DNA of 59,292 nucleotides, from positions 1-59,292 of the forward strand of contig NZ_NKHG01000067.1 of the NCBI RefSeq assembly GCF_002744245.1, read 5' to 3'. A program made the translations under genes and the position numbers. The number at the start of each line of letters is the position of its first letter. Positions within the stretch are counted from its first letter, which is position 1. Positions 19,401 through 27,943 of this stretch are shown one piece after another. This stretch comes from Bacillus pumilus. GTDB lineage: Bacteria; Bacillota; Bacilli; Bacillales; Bacillaceae. The notes below the pieces were generated by a model. It did no database searches. It was not told the DNA's origin and was given only the letters and a program-made list of their open reading frames with translations.

Positions 19401-21071
19401 GCATGAATATTCATTTGGATGTAAAATATCTCCCTCAGCACCTAACCAAGTCATGGTCGATGTGACAAGCTGCTCACGAATGGCATCAATCGGCGGATTC
19501 GTGACCTGTGCAAACAGCTGCTTGAAATAAGAAAACAGAGACTGCGCACGATCTGATAACACAGCAAGTGGTGTGTCACTTCCCATTGAACCGATTGGGT
19601 CCTTGCCTTCCTCTAGTAAAGGAATTAAATACTTTTGAATGTCTTCGTACGTATAATGAAAAGCACGCTGACGAGTTAATAAATCACTCATTATACTAGA
19701 ATTTTCTGAATTCTCTTCAGAGCGATTGACGTGAACCATTTCTTCATCAAGCCATTTTTGATAAGGAAGTTCATTCGCAATGGTCGATTTCACTTCTTCA
19801 TCAGAAATAATCCTGCCTTCTTCTAAATCGATTAAAAGCATTTTACCTGGCTCAAGACGGTCTTTATATTTGACATCTTCTTCCTTTGTTTCAATCACGC
19901 CGACTTCAGAAGAGAAAATGATATGATCATCATTTGTGACATAGTATCTTGCGGGTCTTAATCCGTTTCGGTCTAAGATGGCTCCAATTTGTTTACCGTC
20001 CGTAAAGGAAATAGCTGTTGGTCCATCCCACGGCTCCATTAAAGAACTGTGGTATTCATAAAATGCCCGTTTCTCTTTCGACATGTGTGTATTCTCGGTC
20101 CAAGGCTCAGGAATGAGCATCATGGCTGTATGAGCAGGTGTACGGCCTGCTAGAACAAAGAATTCAAAGGCATTGTCTAAAATGGATGAATCACTTCCGT
20201 CTGCATTCAGCACTGGCAAAATCTTGTCTAGATCTTCTCCGAAGGCTTCAGACACGAATTGTTGTTCTCTTGCTCTCATCCAATTGATGTTTCCTCTTAA
20301 TGTGTTGATTTCCCCGTTGTGAATTAAGTAACGGTTTGGATGGGCTCTTTCCCATGTAGGGAATGTATTTGTACTAAATCTTGAATGAACAAGTGAAAAT
20401 GCAGAAACAAATGTTTCATCCTGCAGATCAAGATAAAAAGCATCGACTTGATCTGATGTTAATAGCCCCTTATATACAATGGTTTGACTTGATAGGCTCA
20501 CGAAGTAAAATTGTTTTTCTTCTGCCATTCCCCAATTTTCAGCCTGCTTACGAATGACATATAATTTTCGTTCAAATGACAAACGATCTGTTACGTTTTC
20601 GTTCGCTCCAATAAAAACTTGCCTGACAACCGGACAGCTCTTGGCTGCGACAGTACCAATTTTTCCAGCATCAACAGGAACCGTTCTCCAGCCAATTAAG
20701 ATTTGACCTTCTTGTTTAATGAAACCGTTGATTTTCTGTTCGATGGCTTGACGCGTTTTGTCATCATCATCTTTTGAAAAGAAGACCATTCCTACCCCGT
20801 AACGGCCCTTTTCAGGAAGTGCAAATTCTTTGCAGTTCTTTCTAAAGAAAGCGTCTGGCAGTTGTACCATTAAGCCGGCACCATCACCTGTATACGGATC
20901 ACTGCCTTGCCCGCCGCGGTGATCAAGCTGGCACAGCATTTGTAATCCCTTTTTGACGATGCTATGTGTCGCCTCCCCTTTTAAATGGGCGTACAGTCCG
21001 ATTCCACATGCATCATGTTCAAATTCAGGACGGTAGAGACCTTGTGGTTGTGGTAGTTGATTATAAGTCAT
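16500..21071 (-). CDS. gltA: Glutamate synthase (NADPH) large subunit
   Basis: About 1523 residues from the ATG at 21071 (GGGGGAGAG ribosome site). Near residue 22 lies the catalytic Cys of the class II glutaminase domain in EHDACGIG, preceded by a short propeptide. The central and FMN-binding synthase domains follow (KTGAMSFGSLSKEA, ISGYDGGTGASP). The [3Fe-4S] cysteines lie in CVMMRACHLDTC, and the C-terminal part is the glycine-rich beta-helix domain (GGRVVILGGVGKNFGAGMSGG). It makes two glutamates from glutamine and 2-oxoglutarate. It is divergent from its activator gltC. Confidence 0.96.
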   Translation of the reverse strand: MTYNQLPQPQGLYRPEFEHDACGIGLYAHLKGEATHSIVKKGLQMLCQLDHRGGQGSDPYTGDGAGLMVQLPDAFFRKNCKEFALPEKGRYGVGMVFFSKDDDDKTRQAIEQKINGFIKQEGQILIGWRTVPVDAGKIGTVAAKSCPVVRQVFIGANENVTDRLSFERKLYVIRKQAENWGMAEEKQFYFVSLSSQTIVYKGLLTSDQVDAFYLDLQDETFVSAFSLVHSRFSTNTFPTWERAHPNRYLIHNGEINTLRGNINWMRAREQQFVSEAFGEDLDKILPVLNADGSDSSILDNAFEFFVLAGRTPAHTAMMLIPEPWTENTHMSKEKRAFYEYHSSLMEPWDGPTAISFTDGKQIGAILDRNGLRPARYYVTNDDHIIFSSEVGVIETKEEDVKYKDRLEPGKMLLIDLEEGRIISDEEVKSTIANELPYQKWLDEEMVHVNRSEENSENSSIMSDLLTRQRAFHYTYEDIQKYLIPLLEEGKDPIGSMGSDTPLAVLSDRAQSLFSYFKQLFAQVTNPPIDAIREQLVTSTMTWLGAEGDILHPNEYSCRRIKLYTPVLTSGQFNGLKTIVHNAFKSKTIHTLFTDDLKRGLDAMFEEAEKAIREGVSLLILSDREMTEQKVPIPPLLALSALHQHLVRQGLRTKVSLIVESGEVREVHHFAALIGYGADAIHPYLVYETYKQLIAEEAISISFDEAVTKFGKSVTEGVVKVMSKVGISTVQSYRGAQIFEAVGISEDVIQAYFTGTASQLGGIDLDTIASEAKLRHEAGYQASTDQTLESGSEFQWRKNGEHHAFNPKTIHTLQWACRNEDYDLFKQYTKAADEERIGFLRNLFAFHPKQKPVRLEEVESAESIVRRFKTGAMSFGSLSKEAHEALAIAMNRIGGKSNSGEGGEDPARFTVDEHGDDRRSAIKQIASGRFGVKSHYLVNADELQIKMAQGAKPGEGGQLPGNKVYPWVADVRGSTPGVGLISPPPHHDIYSIEDLAQLIHDLKNANRDARISVKLVSKAGVGTIAAGVAKGTADVIAISGYDGGTGASPKTSIKHTGLPWELGLAEAHQTLVLNGLRERVVLETDGKLMTGRDVVMAAILGAEEYGFATAPLVVLGCVMMRACHLDTCPVGVATQNPELRKKFMGDPDHIVNFMMFIAEEVREILAELGFTSMDELIGRTDVLAVSERAKAHWKAGQLNLETLLYQPEGARTFRTPQNHKIDESLDINEILPYVQEALNHQTPVDLSLNIRNINRVTGTITGSEVSKRYGEEGLPEDTITLRFTGSAGQSFGAFVPKGMSLYLTGDANDYIGKGLSGGKIAVKTSDHFVQNGHENVIVGNVAFYGATSGKAYINGRAGERFAVRNSGVNVVVEGIGDHGCEYMTGGRVVILGGVGKNFGAGMSGGVAYVHTSDAKQFKRMCNMEMIMFEKLTDHEEEQEVKQMIKEHLDYTNSSKASALLENWAQEKDQFIKIIPRNYKMMLQSIEEQKQAGLSHEEAVMFAFEANTKPKNKETANGQKAALAH

Positions 21072-21107
21072 CGTTTCTCTCCCCCGTTTAAAAGATCCGT
21101 TTTTCAC

Positions 21108-21124
21108 AGTAATAAAATCTCACA
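21108..21124 (-). promoter_or_regulatory. TnrA-type site just downstream of the gltA start point
   Basis: On the minus strand TGTGA-GATTTTA-TTACT matches TGTNA-N7-TNACA except the last base. It falls about 7-23 nt inside the predicted gltA transcript, a position where a bound regulator would block transcription. In B. subtilis TnrA represses gltAB from a site near the promoter. Confidence 0.55.
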
Positions 21125-21137
21125 AACTCTGTAACTT

Positions 21138-21202
21138 ATTTTAAGTTTTCAAATTAATATAAACAATATATAATTTAGATCAAAACAATCTCTTTTTGAG
21201 AT
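21138..21202. promoter_or_regulatory. Overlapping divergent gltA and gltC promoters with a GltC box
   Basis: Leftward: TTGTTT (21166-21161), a 17-nt spacer and TAAAAT (21143-21138) form the gltA promoter. Rightward: TTTTCA (21146-21151), 17 nt and TATAAT (21169-21174) form the gltC promoter, so the two elements interleave. A perfect dyad ATCTC-TTTTT-GAGAT (21188-21202) resembles Box I bound by GltC in B. subtilis. It lies just upstream of the gltC start codon. Confidence 0.75.
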
Positions 21203-21223
21203 GGATGGGTGTGAAGTGCAAAA

Positions 21224-22126
21224 ATGGAGCTTCGTCAGTTACGTTATTTTGTAGAAGTTGCAGACCGTGAACACGTGTCAGAAGCGGCTGAAAACTTACA
21301 TGTTGCCCAATCTGCCATCAGCCGGCAGATTGCGAATTTAGAAGAAGAACTTGGAGTGGCCTTATTCGAACGAGAAGGACGAAATATTAAATTAACGAAA
21401 ATCGGCAGACAATTTTTAGATCATGTCAGAATTGCACTAAAGGCCATTGATTATGCAAAGGAGCAAATTGATGAATACCTAGACCCGCACAAAGGAACGG
21501 TGAACATTGGATTTCCTACAAGTCTCGCAAGCCAAGTACTCCCTTCTGTCATTTCCGCCTTTAAGCAGGAATATCCAGAGGTTGATTTTTTACTTCGCCA
21601 AGGATCCTATAAATTTCTCATTGACGCTGTTAAAAATCGAGATATTGATCTCGCCTTTTTAGGACCCGTACCGACAAATGATCCTCAAATAGAAGGAAAT
21701 ATTTTGTTTTCAGAAAGCATTTATGCCCTTTTGCCTATTAGTCACCCTTTTAGTGGTCAAAGAAGTATTCATTTGAGTGATTTGAGAAAGGATCATTTCG
21801 TTTTATTTCCTGAAGGATATGTGCTGAGACAAATTGCTGTTGATGCTTGCAAGCAGGCAGGCTATGAGCCAACCATTTCATCTGAAGGAGAAGATTTGGA
21901 TGCCATTAAAGGCCTCGTGTCAGCTGGCATGGGTGTTACCTTATTACCCGAAAGTGCCTTTTATGAAACAACACCGCGATTTACAGTGAAAATTCCAATT
22001 GACTTCCCGCAAGTCCGAAGAACCGTCGGAATTATTGCGTCTAAGTCAAGAGAGATGTCTCCTTCTGCGCATGATTTTTATGCGTTTGTGAAGGATTTCT
22101 TCTCAAAAATTGAACAATATAAATAA
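21224..22126 (+). CDS. gltC: LysR-type activator of glutamate synthase
   Basis: 300 residues. The winged-helix DNA-binding domain occupies about residues 1-60 (MELRQLRYFVEVADREHVSEAAENLHVAQSAISRQIANLEEEL contains the helix-turn-helix). The periplasmic-binding-like effector domain runs from residue 90. In B. subtilis GltC activates gltAB when 2-oxoglutarate is high and represses its own gene. Position and orientation next to gltA agree with that role. Confidence 0.93.
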   Translation: MELRQLRYFVEVADREHVSEAAENLHVAQSAISRQIANLEEELGVALFEREGRNIKLTKIGRQFLDHVRIALKAIDYAKEQIDEYLDPHKGTVNIGFPTSLASQVLPSVISAFKQEYPEVDFLLRQGSYKFLIDAVKNRDIDLAFLGPVPTNDPQIEGNILFSESIYALLPISHPFSGQRSIHLSDLRKDHFVLFPEGYVLRQIAVDACKQAGYEPTISSEGEDLDAIKGLVSAGMGVTLLPESAFYETTPRFTVKIPIDFPQVRRTVGIIASKSREMSPSAHDFYAFVKDFFSKIEQYK

Positions 22127-22220
22127 TTCATTAAAACAAGACCTTTCATTTGTAGAAATAATCCTTCTTTGTATATGATGGGTTACAGAACAACAGATTA
22201 TATGGAAGAAAGGTATTTGT

Positions 22221-23954
22221 ATGAAATCAATCTTATCGTTTTTAAAGCCGTATCGGCTATCCGTTGTGTCCATTGTCATTCTGACCTTTTTAAGCAGTAT
22301 GCTCCAGCTGTATTTACCGACTCTGACGGCAGATATTGTAGACGTGGGAATCGTCCAAGGAGATATCGCTTATATATGGAAGGTTGGTGGCTGGATGGTT
22401 GCTTGTTCATTACTGGCCATCTTGCTCACAATCTGGAAGTCCTACCTGTCATCAAAGACTGCACTTGGCTTTGGGCGTGATATGAGAAGACAGCTATTCG
22501 TGCATATCGAACAATTTTCACTAGAAGAATTTCAAAAGATCGGGACGTCTTCATTTATTACAAGGTCAACAAATGATGTGAAACAAGTTCAAGATGTAAC
22601 GATCATGATCTTACAAATGATGACAAGAGCACCTCTCATGCTCGTGGGCGGAATTATTTTGGCTGTCTCTAGAGATGCTGTGTTATCTCTTATCTTTTTA
22701 GCAGCCCTTCCCCTTCTTGGCGGGTTTATCTATTTGGTTTCAAGAAAAGCCATCCCGCTATTCGGCGAGCTTCAGAAAAAAACAGACCGGCTGAATTTAA
22801 TTATGAGAGAGTCTCTTTCAGGCATCCGGGTGATTCGTGCTTTTAACCGCGTTGATGATGAAAAGGAGCGCTTTCAAGAAGCCAACACATCCTATAAGGA
22901 TACAGGTCTCAAGGTGAACCGATTAATGGCATACTTGTTTCCATTTATGCTCATCATGATGAACTTCACGAATATTGGCATTGTCTGGATTGGCGCAAAC
23001 CGGATTGATGCAGGGCAGATGGAAGTTGGGAATCTCATCGCCTTCATTCAATACGCCATGATGATTTTAATGGCACTGATTATGCTATCGATGAGCTTTA
23101 TTATGGTCCCAAGAGCACAGGCATCAGCTAAACGGATGAATGAAGTGTTAAACCTCGAACCAAAGATTAAAGACAAAGATGAACGGCTCTTTGAGCTTCA
23201 GCATCCCGCAAAATCAATTCGCTTTGATGATGTGACTTTCTATTACTCAAATGCTGAAAAACCGGTGATACAAGACATTACATTTGAAGCCAAAACGGGC
23301 GAGACGACTGCGATTATTGGCAGTACAGGCTCTGGGAAAACGACCCTCCTTCAGCTGATGACGCGCTTTTACGAAGCAACAGAAGGACGGATTACACTAG
23401 ATGGTGTAGATATTAGAGAGCTGCCTCAGGAGAAACTGAGAAGTCAAATGGGCTATGTCCCACAAAAGGCAATTTTATTCAGCGGAACCATTGCAGATAA
23501 TGTGCGCTTTGGCCGGCAGGATGCGAGCGATGAAGACATTTGGCAGGCGCTTCGAACGGCGCAGGCTGAGGAATTTGTTTTGCAAAAAGATGGCGGGATC
23601 GATGCAGAGATTGATCAAGGCGGATCGAATCTCTCTGGCGGCCAAAAGCAGCGGCTTTCCATTGCAAGAGCACTTGTCAGAAAGCCCGCCTTCTACCTGT
23701 TTGACGATAGCTTCTCTGCACTTGATTACAAAACAGATGCGAAGCTCCGGGCATCATTAGAAGTTGAAAAAGAGCATGCAGCCCTCATCATTGTCGCCCA
23801 AAGAATCAGCACAGTGAAGCATAGTGATAAAATCATTGTACTAGATGAAGGGAAAATCGCAGGCATTGGAACACATGAGCAATTACTTGAAGACAATCTT
23901 GTGTATCAAGAAATTGTCGCATCACAGGAAGGTCAGGAGGTGGAGCAAGGATGA
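22221..23954 (+). CDS. yfiB: ABC exporter half-transporter with degenerate Walker B (YfiB type)
   Basis: 577 residues: six membrane helices (to about residue 300), then an ATPase domain. Walker A is GSTGSGKTT near residue 365 and the signature is the canonical LSGGQ. Walker B reads FYLFDDSFSALD, with Asp where the catalytic Glu normally stands. It is coupled to the next gene by a 4-nt stop/start overlap. This is the degenerate-site partner of a heterodimeric drug or lipid exporter. The ATG at 22221 has a GAAGAAAGG ribosome site. The symbol follows resemblance to B. subtilis YfiB. Confidence 0.85.
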   Translation: MKSILSFLKPYRLSVVSIVILTFLSSMLQLYLPTLTADIVDVGIVQGDIAYIWKVGGWMVACSLLAILLTIWKSYLSSKTALGFGRDMRRQLFVHIEQFSLEEFQKIGTSSFITRSTNDVKQVQDVTIMILQMMTRAPLMLVGGIILAVSRDAVLSLIFLAALPLLGGFIYLVSRKAIPLFGELQKKTDRLNLIMRESLSGIRVIRAFNRVDDEKERFQEANTSYKDTGLKVNRLMAYLFPFMLIMMNFTNIGIVWIGANRIDAGQMEVGNLIAFIQYAMMILMALIMLSMSFIMVPRAQASAKRMNEVLNLEPKIKDKDERLFELQHPAKSIRFDDVTFYYSNAEKPVIQDITFEAKTGETTAIIGSTGSGKTTLLQLMTRFYEATEGRITLDGVDIRELPQEKLRSQMGYVPQKAILFSGTIADNVRFGRQDASDEDIWQALRTAQAEEFVLQKDGGIDAEIDQGGSNLSGGQKQRLSIARALVRKPAFYLFDDSFSALDYKTDAKLRASLEVEKEHAALIIVAQRISTVKHSDKIIVLDEGKIAGIGTHEQLLEDNLVYQEIVASQEGQEVEQG

Positions 23955-25780
23955 GTAAAAAAATGTCTTCTGGAATGGACCATAAAGGCGGTCAGCCAAG
24001 AGAGCCGGACGCAAAGCCGAAGGAATTTAAAAAAACACTTTTTCGGTTGACTGGCTATTTAAAACCGAGGAAGTTTCAGCTGATCATTGTACTGATCGCA
24101 GCAATCGGTTCAACCGTCTTTAACGTGATTAGTCCAAAGCTACTTGGGGATGCCACCTCTTCCCTATTTGAAAGCTTTACACAAGGAACAGGCGTTCAAT
24201 TTGACGTCATTTCACGCATTTTATGGCTGCTCGTCCTATTATATGTCGTTGCCTCTCTCTTTTCATTCGTTCAGCAATACGTGATGGCGGGTGTCTCCCA
24301 GCAGACCATTGCTGAATTACGCCAAGAAGCAAATGACAAGCTCACACGTCTCCCCCTTCGGTATTTTGATAAAACAACCCACGGGGACACACTGAGCCGT
24401 GTGATGAACGATATCGATAATATTAATACATCGCTTCAGCAGGCACTCACCCAGGTGATCACATCTGTGATTACGGTCATTGGGATTGTCGTTATGATGC
24501 TATTCATTAGTCCGTTATTAACTTTGCTTGTTTGTTTGACACTGCCGCTCAGTCTGTTTGCCATTCGAGGCATCACGTCATTTTCTCAAAAGCATTTTAA
24601 GGCGCAGCAAAAAGAGCTCGGTATGATTAATGGACATATTAATGAAATGTTCACAGGACATCAGACGGTTCGTGCGTATGGCTATGAAAAGAAAGCGATC
24701 GATACATTTGATCAATTAAACGAACAGCTGTATGAATCTTCAAGAAAGGCTCAGTTTATTTCCGGTTTAATGATGCCAATGATGACCTTTATCGGGAACC
24801 TTGGCTATGTTGCAGTAAGTGTAGCTGGCGGCATTCTTGTCATTAACGGGAATATTCGTGTTGGGGATGTGCAAGCATTTATCCAATACACGCAGCAATT
24901 GTCTCAGCCGCTTATGCAAGCATCCAGTGTCGCAAGCTTAGTTCAATCTGCGATCGCTTCTGCTGAAAGGGTCTTTGACATCCTGGATGAGGAAGAAGAA
25001 AGTGCCGAAGAGGATGCGGCAGTTGATCATGAATCCCTTTCAGGAGATGTCACCTTCGAACAAGTTCAATTCGGATATGAGAAAGATCATCCGATTATTA
25101 AAGATTTGAATTTGCGTGTACAAGAAGGACAAACGGTTGCCATTGTGGGGCCAACAGGCGCTGGAAAAACAACCATCATTAATCTATTAATGCGTTTTTA
25201 TGAATTAGATGAAGGATCCATTCGAATTGGCGGCGTGAAAACGGCCGATCTCAGCCGTCAGCAAGTCCGGGATTTATTTGCGATGGTTCTTCAGGATACG
25301 TGGCTTTTTGAAGGAACGATTTACGATAACATTGCATATGGCAGGCAGCATGTCTCAAAAGAGGATGTCATCAAAGCCGCCAAACATGCCTATGCTGATG
25401 ATTTCATCCGCACGCTTCCAGACGGATATGACACACTTTTAACAGAAGATGCCGGCAACCTGTCCCAAGGCCAACGTCAGCTATTAACCATCGCCCGTGC
25501 GATTTTATCAGATCCAAAAATTTTGATTTTAGATGAAGCCACGAGCAGTGTCGATACGCGGACAGAGATGCACATTCAAAAAGCCATGAATGAACTGATG
25601 AAAGGCAGAACGAGCTTCGTCATTGCACACAGACTTTCGACGATCAAGGATGCCGACCTCATTTTAGTCATGAAAGATGGCACTATCATTGAAAAAGGAA
25701 CTCACAGTGAACTCTTAAAAGAAAAAGGCTTTTATGCTGACTTATATATGAGTCAATTTGCCGAGCATCAAGTCGGTTAA
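23951..25780 (+). CDS. yfiC: ABC exporter half-transporter, catalytic partner (YfiC type)
   Basis: 609 residues: a charged N-terminal tail of about 40 residues, six membrane helices, then an ATPase domain. Walker A is GPTGAGKTT (about residue 397). Walker B is ILILDEATSSVD with an intact catalytic Glu. The signature is altered to LSQGQ. In a heterodimer with YfiB, the site made by YfiC Walker motifs and YfiB LSGGQ is fully canonical. The opposite site combines YfiB Asp with YfiC LSQGQ and is degenerate. No substrate can be assigned. The pair ends at a bidirectional terminator. Confidence 0.85.
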   Translation: MSKKMSSGMDHKGGQPREPDAKPKEFKKTLFRLTGYLKPRKFQLIIVLIAAIGSTVFNVISPKLLGDATSSLFESFTQGTGVQFDVISRILWLLVLLYVVASLFSFVQQYVMAGVSQQTIAELRQEANDKLTRLPLRYFDKTTHGDTLSRVMNDIDNINTSLQQALTQVITSVITVIGIVVMMLFISPLLTLLVCLTLPLSLFAIRGITSFSQKHFKAQQKELGMINGHINEMFTGHQTVRAYGYEKKAIDTFDQLNEQLYESSRKAQFISGLMMPMMTFIGNLGYVAVSVAGGILVINGNIRVGDVQAFIQYTQQLSQPLMQASSVASLVQSAIASAERVFDILDEEEESAEEDAAVDHESLSGDVTFEQVQFGYEKDHPIIKDLNLRVQEGQTVAIVGPTGAGKTTIINLLMRFYELDEGSIRIGGVKTADLSRQQVRDLFAMVLQDTWLFEGTIYDNIAYGRQHVSKEDVIKAAKHAYADDFIRTLPDGYDTLLTEDAGNLSQGQRQLLTIARAILSDPKILILDEATSSVDTRTEMHIQKAMNELMKGRTSFVIAHRLSTIKDADLILVMKDGTIIEKGTHSELLKEKGFYADLYMSQFAEHQVG

Positions 25781-25786
25781 AAACAA

Positions 25787-25830
25787 AAAAGAGGATAGAC
25801 AGCATGGAAAATGCGTATCTATCCTCTTTG
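25787..25830. terminator. Bidirectional terminator after yfiC
   Basis: AAAGAGGATAG and CTATCCTCTTT form an 11-bp stem with flanking A and T runs, between yfiC and the convergent MerR gene. Confidence 0.8.
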
Positions 25831-25837
25831 TCATTTC

Positions 25838-26659
25838 TTAATCTGCCCGTTTCCTCACTTTTACACTGAGTTTTGTCATGTACTCTGCTTCATTTTTAGA
25901 CATCAGCGAATGGAGCAAATACTCCTCAAATACATCTCCGTCCACCACCATTTCCTCTGCCTCAATCTCATCTAATAAACGTGAATAGGCAGATTCCACC
26001 TCTTCATATGTTCCTTGATGATACATGACTGCATAGAGGCCAGCAGGTTTTTTGACTGCTTCTGGTCCTTCTATTCGGCAAAACAGCATATCGGACTGAT
26101 GATAGTTACGCTGAAGGAACTGCTCCTTTTTTAAAACAGCACCATTTGCCGCAGCACCTTTAATGCCAATTTCCTTTAAAAACTCTCCTACAATACGAGA
26201 TATTTCTTCTACTGGTGTGTTCATATCAATCGGGTTTGATGCACTTAGTATGATTGGTTCTTCTGGCAGCTCTTGAAACAAGACCTCCCCTATTTTCACA
26301 GATGATAATTCAAACGTTGTCTCAATTACACGCAAAAGAAAAGATTGGATATCCTGTAGTTTTTGAATCTCCTCCCTGACCTTTCCTACTTGTTCAATCG
26401 CAAGGCTTTGCAGTCTGTCTCGGGAAGGATCTGTAAAGTATTGTTTTAACTCTTTAATGGGAAATTGTACAGCTCGAAGGGATTGTATGGCAATAAAATG
26501 ATCAAATTGTTCGAGTGTATAGTAACGGTACCCGTTTTCATGGACACCAGCCGGCTTAAACAAATCGATTTTATCATAATAAAGCAGCGTATCTTTTTTC
26601 ACATCAAATAACTTCGCAAATTCTCCAGTGAAAAATGTTTTTTGGACATCATTGATCAT
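25838..26659 (-). CDS. MerR-family regulator with GyrI-like effector domain (BmrR-like)
   Basis: 273 residues from the ATG at 26659. A GAGGAG site lies 8 nt ahead; longer readings include the promoter region. The N-terminal MerR winged helix (FFTGEFAKLFDVKKDTLLYYDKI and NGYRYYTLEQ) is followed by a coiled-coil linker (about residues 80-110). The C-terminal part is GyrI/BmrR-like and probably binds a small molecule. It lacks the cysteines of metal-sensing MerR proteins. It is divergent from an acetyltransferase gene, and a 19-bp-spacer MerR promoter lies between them, so that gene is the likely target. Confidence 0.85.
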   Translation of the reverse strand: MINDVQKTFFTGEFAKLFDVKKDTLLYYDKIDLFKPAGVHENGYRYYTLEQFDHFIAIQSLRAVQFPIKELKQYFTDPSRDRLQSLAIEQVGKVREEIQKLQDIQSFLLRVIETTFELSSVKIGEVLFQELPEEPIILSASNPIDMNTPVEEISRIVGEFLKEIGIKGAAANGAVLKKEQFLQRNYHQSDMLFCRIEGPEAVKKPAGLYAVMYHQGTYEEVESAYSRLLDEIEAEEMVVDGDVFEEYLLHSLMSKNEAEYMTKLSVKVRKRAD

Positions 26660-26675
26660 CTGCATCGCTCCTCTC

Positions 26676-26706
26676 TTGACTATGGAGTTACTCCATCCTT
26701 TATCAT
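26676..26706 (+). promoter_or_regulatory. MerR-type promoter with 19-bp spacer and central dyad
   Basis: TTGACT (26676-26681) and TATCAT (26701-26706) are separated by 19 bp, longer than the usual 17. The spacer contains the perfect dyad ATGGAGT-T-ACTCCAT (26682-26696). This architecture is diagnostic of promoters untwisted by MerR proteins. It reads toward the acetyltransferase at 26748. Confidence 0.85.
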
Positions 26707-26747
26707 AACATGCAGGAACACCACTTACGTGGAGAAAGGATATGAAC

Positions 26748-27314
26748 ATGAACAAAATATCAAAAGATCAAGTCACATTATCACTTGCAAATCAAGAGGA
26801 CTTCCCTTCTATGAAAAAAGAATTGCAGGAAGCTTTTACAGCTGGCGTGATTGATGCATTTGGCGATGCAGAAGGTGGACAAATTCCTCCAGATGAGTCG
26901 ATTGATGAATCTTTTTATGCGGCTGAGAACCTTGTATATCATATTTTACTAAATGGCGAAAAGGCAGGAGGTGTTGTATTAAAAATCAACCCTCAAACAC
27001 ACCACAATTCGGTTGACTTATTTTACATTTCTTCCTCCTCACACAGCCGCGGCATTGGTCAGGCAGCATGGAAGGCCATTGAGGATCAATATCCAGAAAC
27101 AAACGTATGGGAGCTTGTAACCCCTTATTTTGAAAAACGGAACATTCATTTTTATGTCAACAAATGCGGGTTTCAAATCGTTGAGTTCTATCACTTACAT
27201 CATCCGGACCCGAACTTTCCTCGTACGAGTGATAAAGAAAATGCCTCTGTAGCACATGAGACATTCGAATTCTTTAAATTTGAGAAAGTCATGAAAAAAG
27301 ACTGTTCAAGCTAA
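26748..27314 (+). CDS. GNAT-family N-acetyltransferase
   Basis: About 188 residues of the GNAT fold. The acetyl-CoA loop region is [22 protein letters not shown], preceded by the strand [11 protein letters not shown], and the C-terminal half has [23 protein letters not shown], where the NKCGF motif is typical. The second ATG (26748) is preferred because AAAGGA lies 7 nt ahead of it and abuts the first (26742). The gene follows a MerR promoter, so it probably acetylates or detoxifies a compound sensed by the divergent regulator. The substrate is unknown. Confidence 0.82.
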   Translation: MNKISKDQVTLSLANQEDFPSMKKELQEAFTAGVIDAFGDAEGGQIPPDESIDESFYAAENLVYHILLNGEKAGGVVLKINPQTHHNSVDLFYISSSSHSRGIGQAAWKAIEDQYPETNVWELVTPYFEKRNIHFYVNKCGFQIVEFYHLHHPDPNFPRTSDKENASVAHETFEFFKFEKVMKKDCSS

Positions 27315-27327
27315 TAAAAGTCCTATT

Positions 27328-27356
27328 AAAAAACTCCCCATATGAAGGAGTTTTTT
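27328..27356. terminator. Bidirectional terminator after the acetyltransferase
   Basis: AAAAAACTCC and GGAGTTTTTT are perfect arms around a 9-nt loop, giving U-runs in both directions. Confidence 0.8.
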
Positions 27357-27937
27357 ATCTTGATATCACGTGTGGCCGTTCATCCGTGGAAAGAATGGCA
27401 AACAAATAATGATCTTTCCACTCTCCATTGTCTTCACATTTTGTCTAGACAGACCTTCTTTTTAAAAGCTTGCTTTTTTAAGAACTCGTATCGACCCGAG
27501 AGTGCGAGGCTGAACACCTGCCTCAATCCTGTGAAGATCGAGTATTTGAAATGCCTCATTAAGCATGAGCGCAATTACTTCAGTCGTGTAGCCTTTTCCA
27601 TTTTGTTTTTGATCAAGGGCGTATCGCTTTGTAGGACGTCTCTGACAATACCAGACAGTGTAATCGTTCTAATGAGCTGATTCGACTCACTGTGGAAAAT
27701 TCCTTTTGCATACGTTTCGTCTTTCTTGCGCACTTGCTGATACGTCTGAATTCGCTTCAATTGTTCGGAGATGGTGTAAAAATTCTCTTGCCTAAGTGAA
27801 GTAAATGGCTGAAAAAACTCACGATTTTCATATTCAAGGGTTGTCAGTGGTTTGGCATCGTCCTCTATGAAGTCTCTTAAATAGATAGATGAGTTGATCG
27901 TCTCTATGTCATTCCCCTTTCTTCTCCATTCTTTCAT
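27355..27937 (-). pseudogene. RimJ/RimL-type GNAT acetyltransferase, frameshifted
   Basis: The N-terminal two thirds is open (NSSIYLRDFIEDDAKPLTTLEYENREF to TITLSGIVRDVLQS). It then shifts frame at about 27600: QKQNGKGYTTEVIALMLNEAF, LDLHRIEAGVQPR and RVLKKASF continue in another frame. An in-frame TAA follows KKASF, and a second indel near 27400 moves the final NGEWKDHYLFAILSTDE to a third frame, ending in TAA at 27355-27357. LHRIEAGVQPRN and VLKKAGF are hallmarks of ribosomal-protein-alanine acetyltransferase-like proteins. At least two frameshifts plus a stop show that it is dead. Confidence 0.85.
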
Positions 27938-27943
27938 CTACAC

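Noticed and set aside
22169-22480. 103-codon plus-strand frame at the start of yfiB
   Set aside because: Out of frame with the strongly supported ABC transporter and without a ribosome site.
27342-27680. 112-codon plus-strand frame
   Set aside because: It lies antisense to the acetyltransferase pseudogene, whose protein signatures are clear on the other strand.
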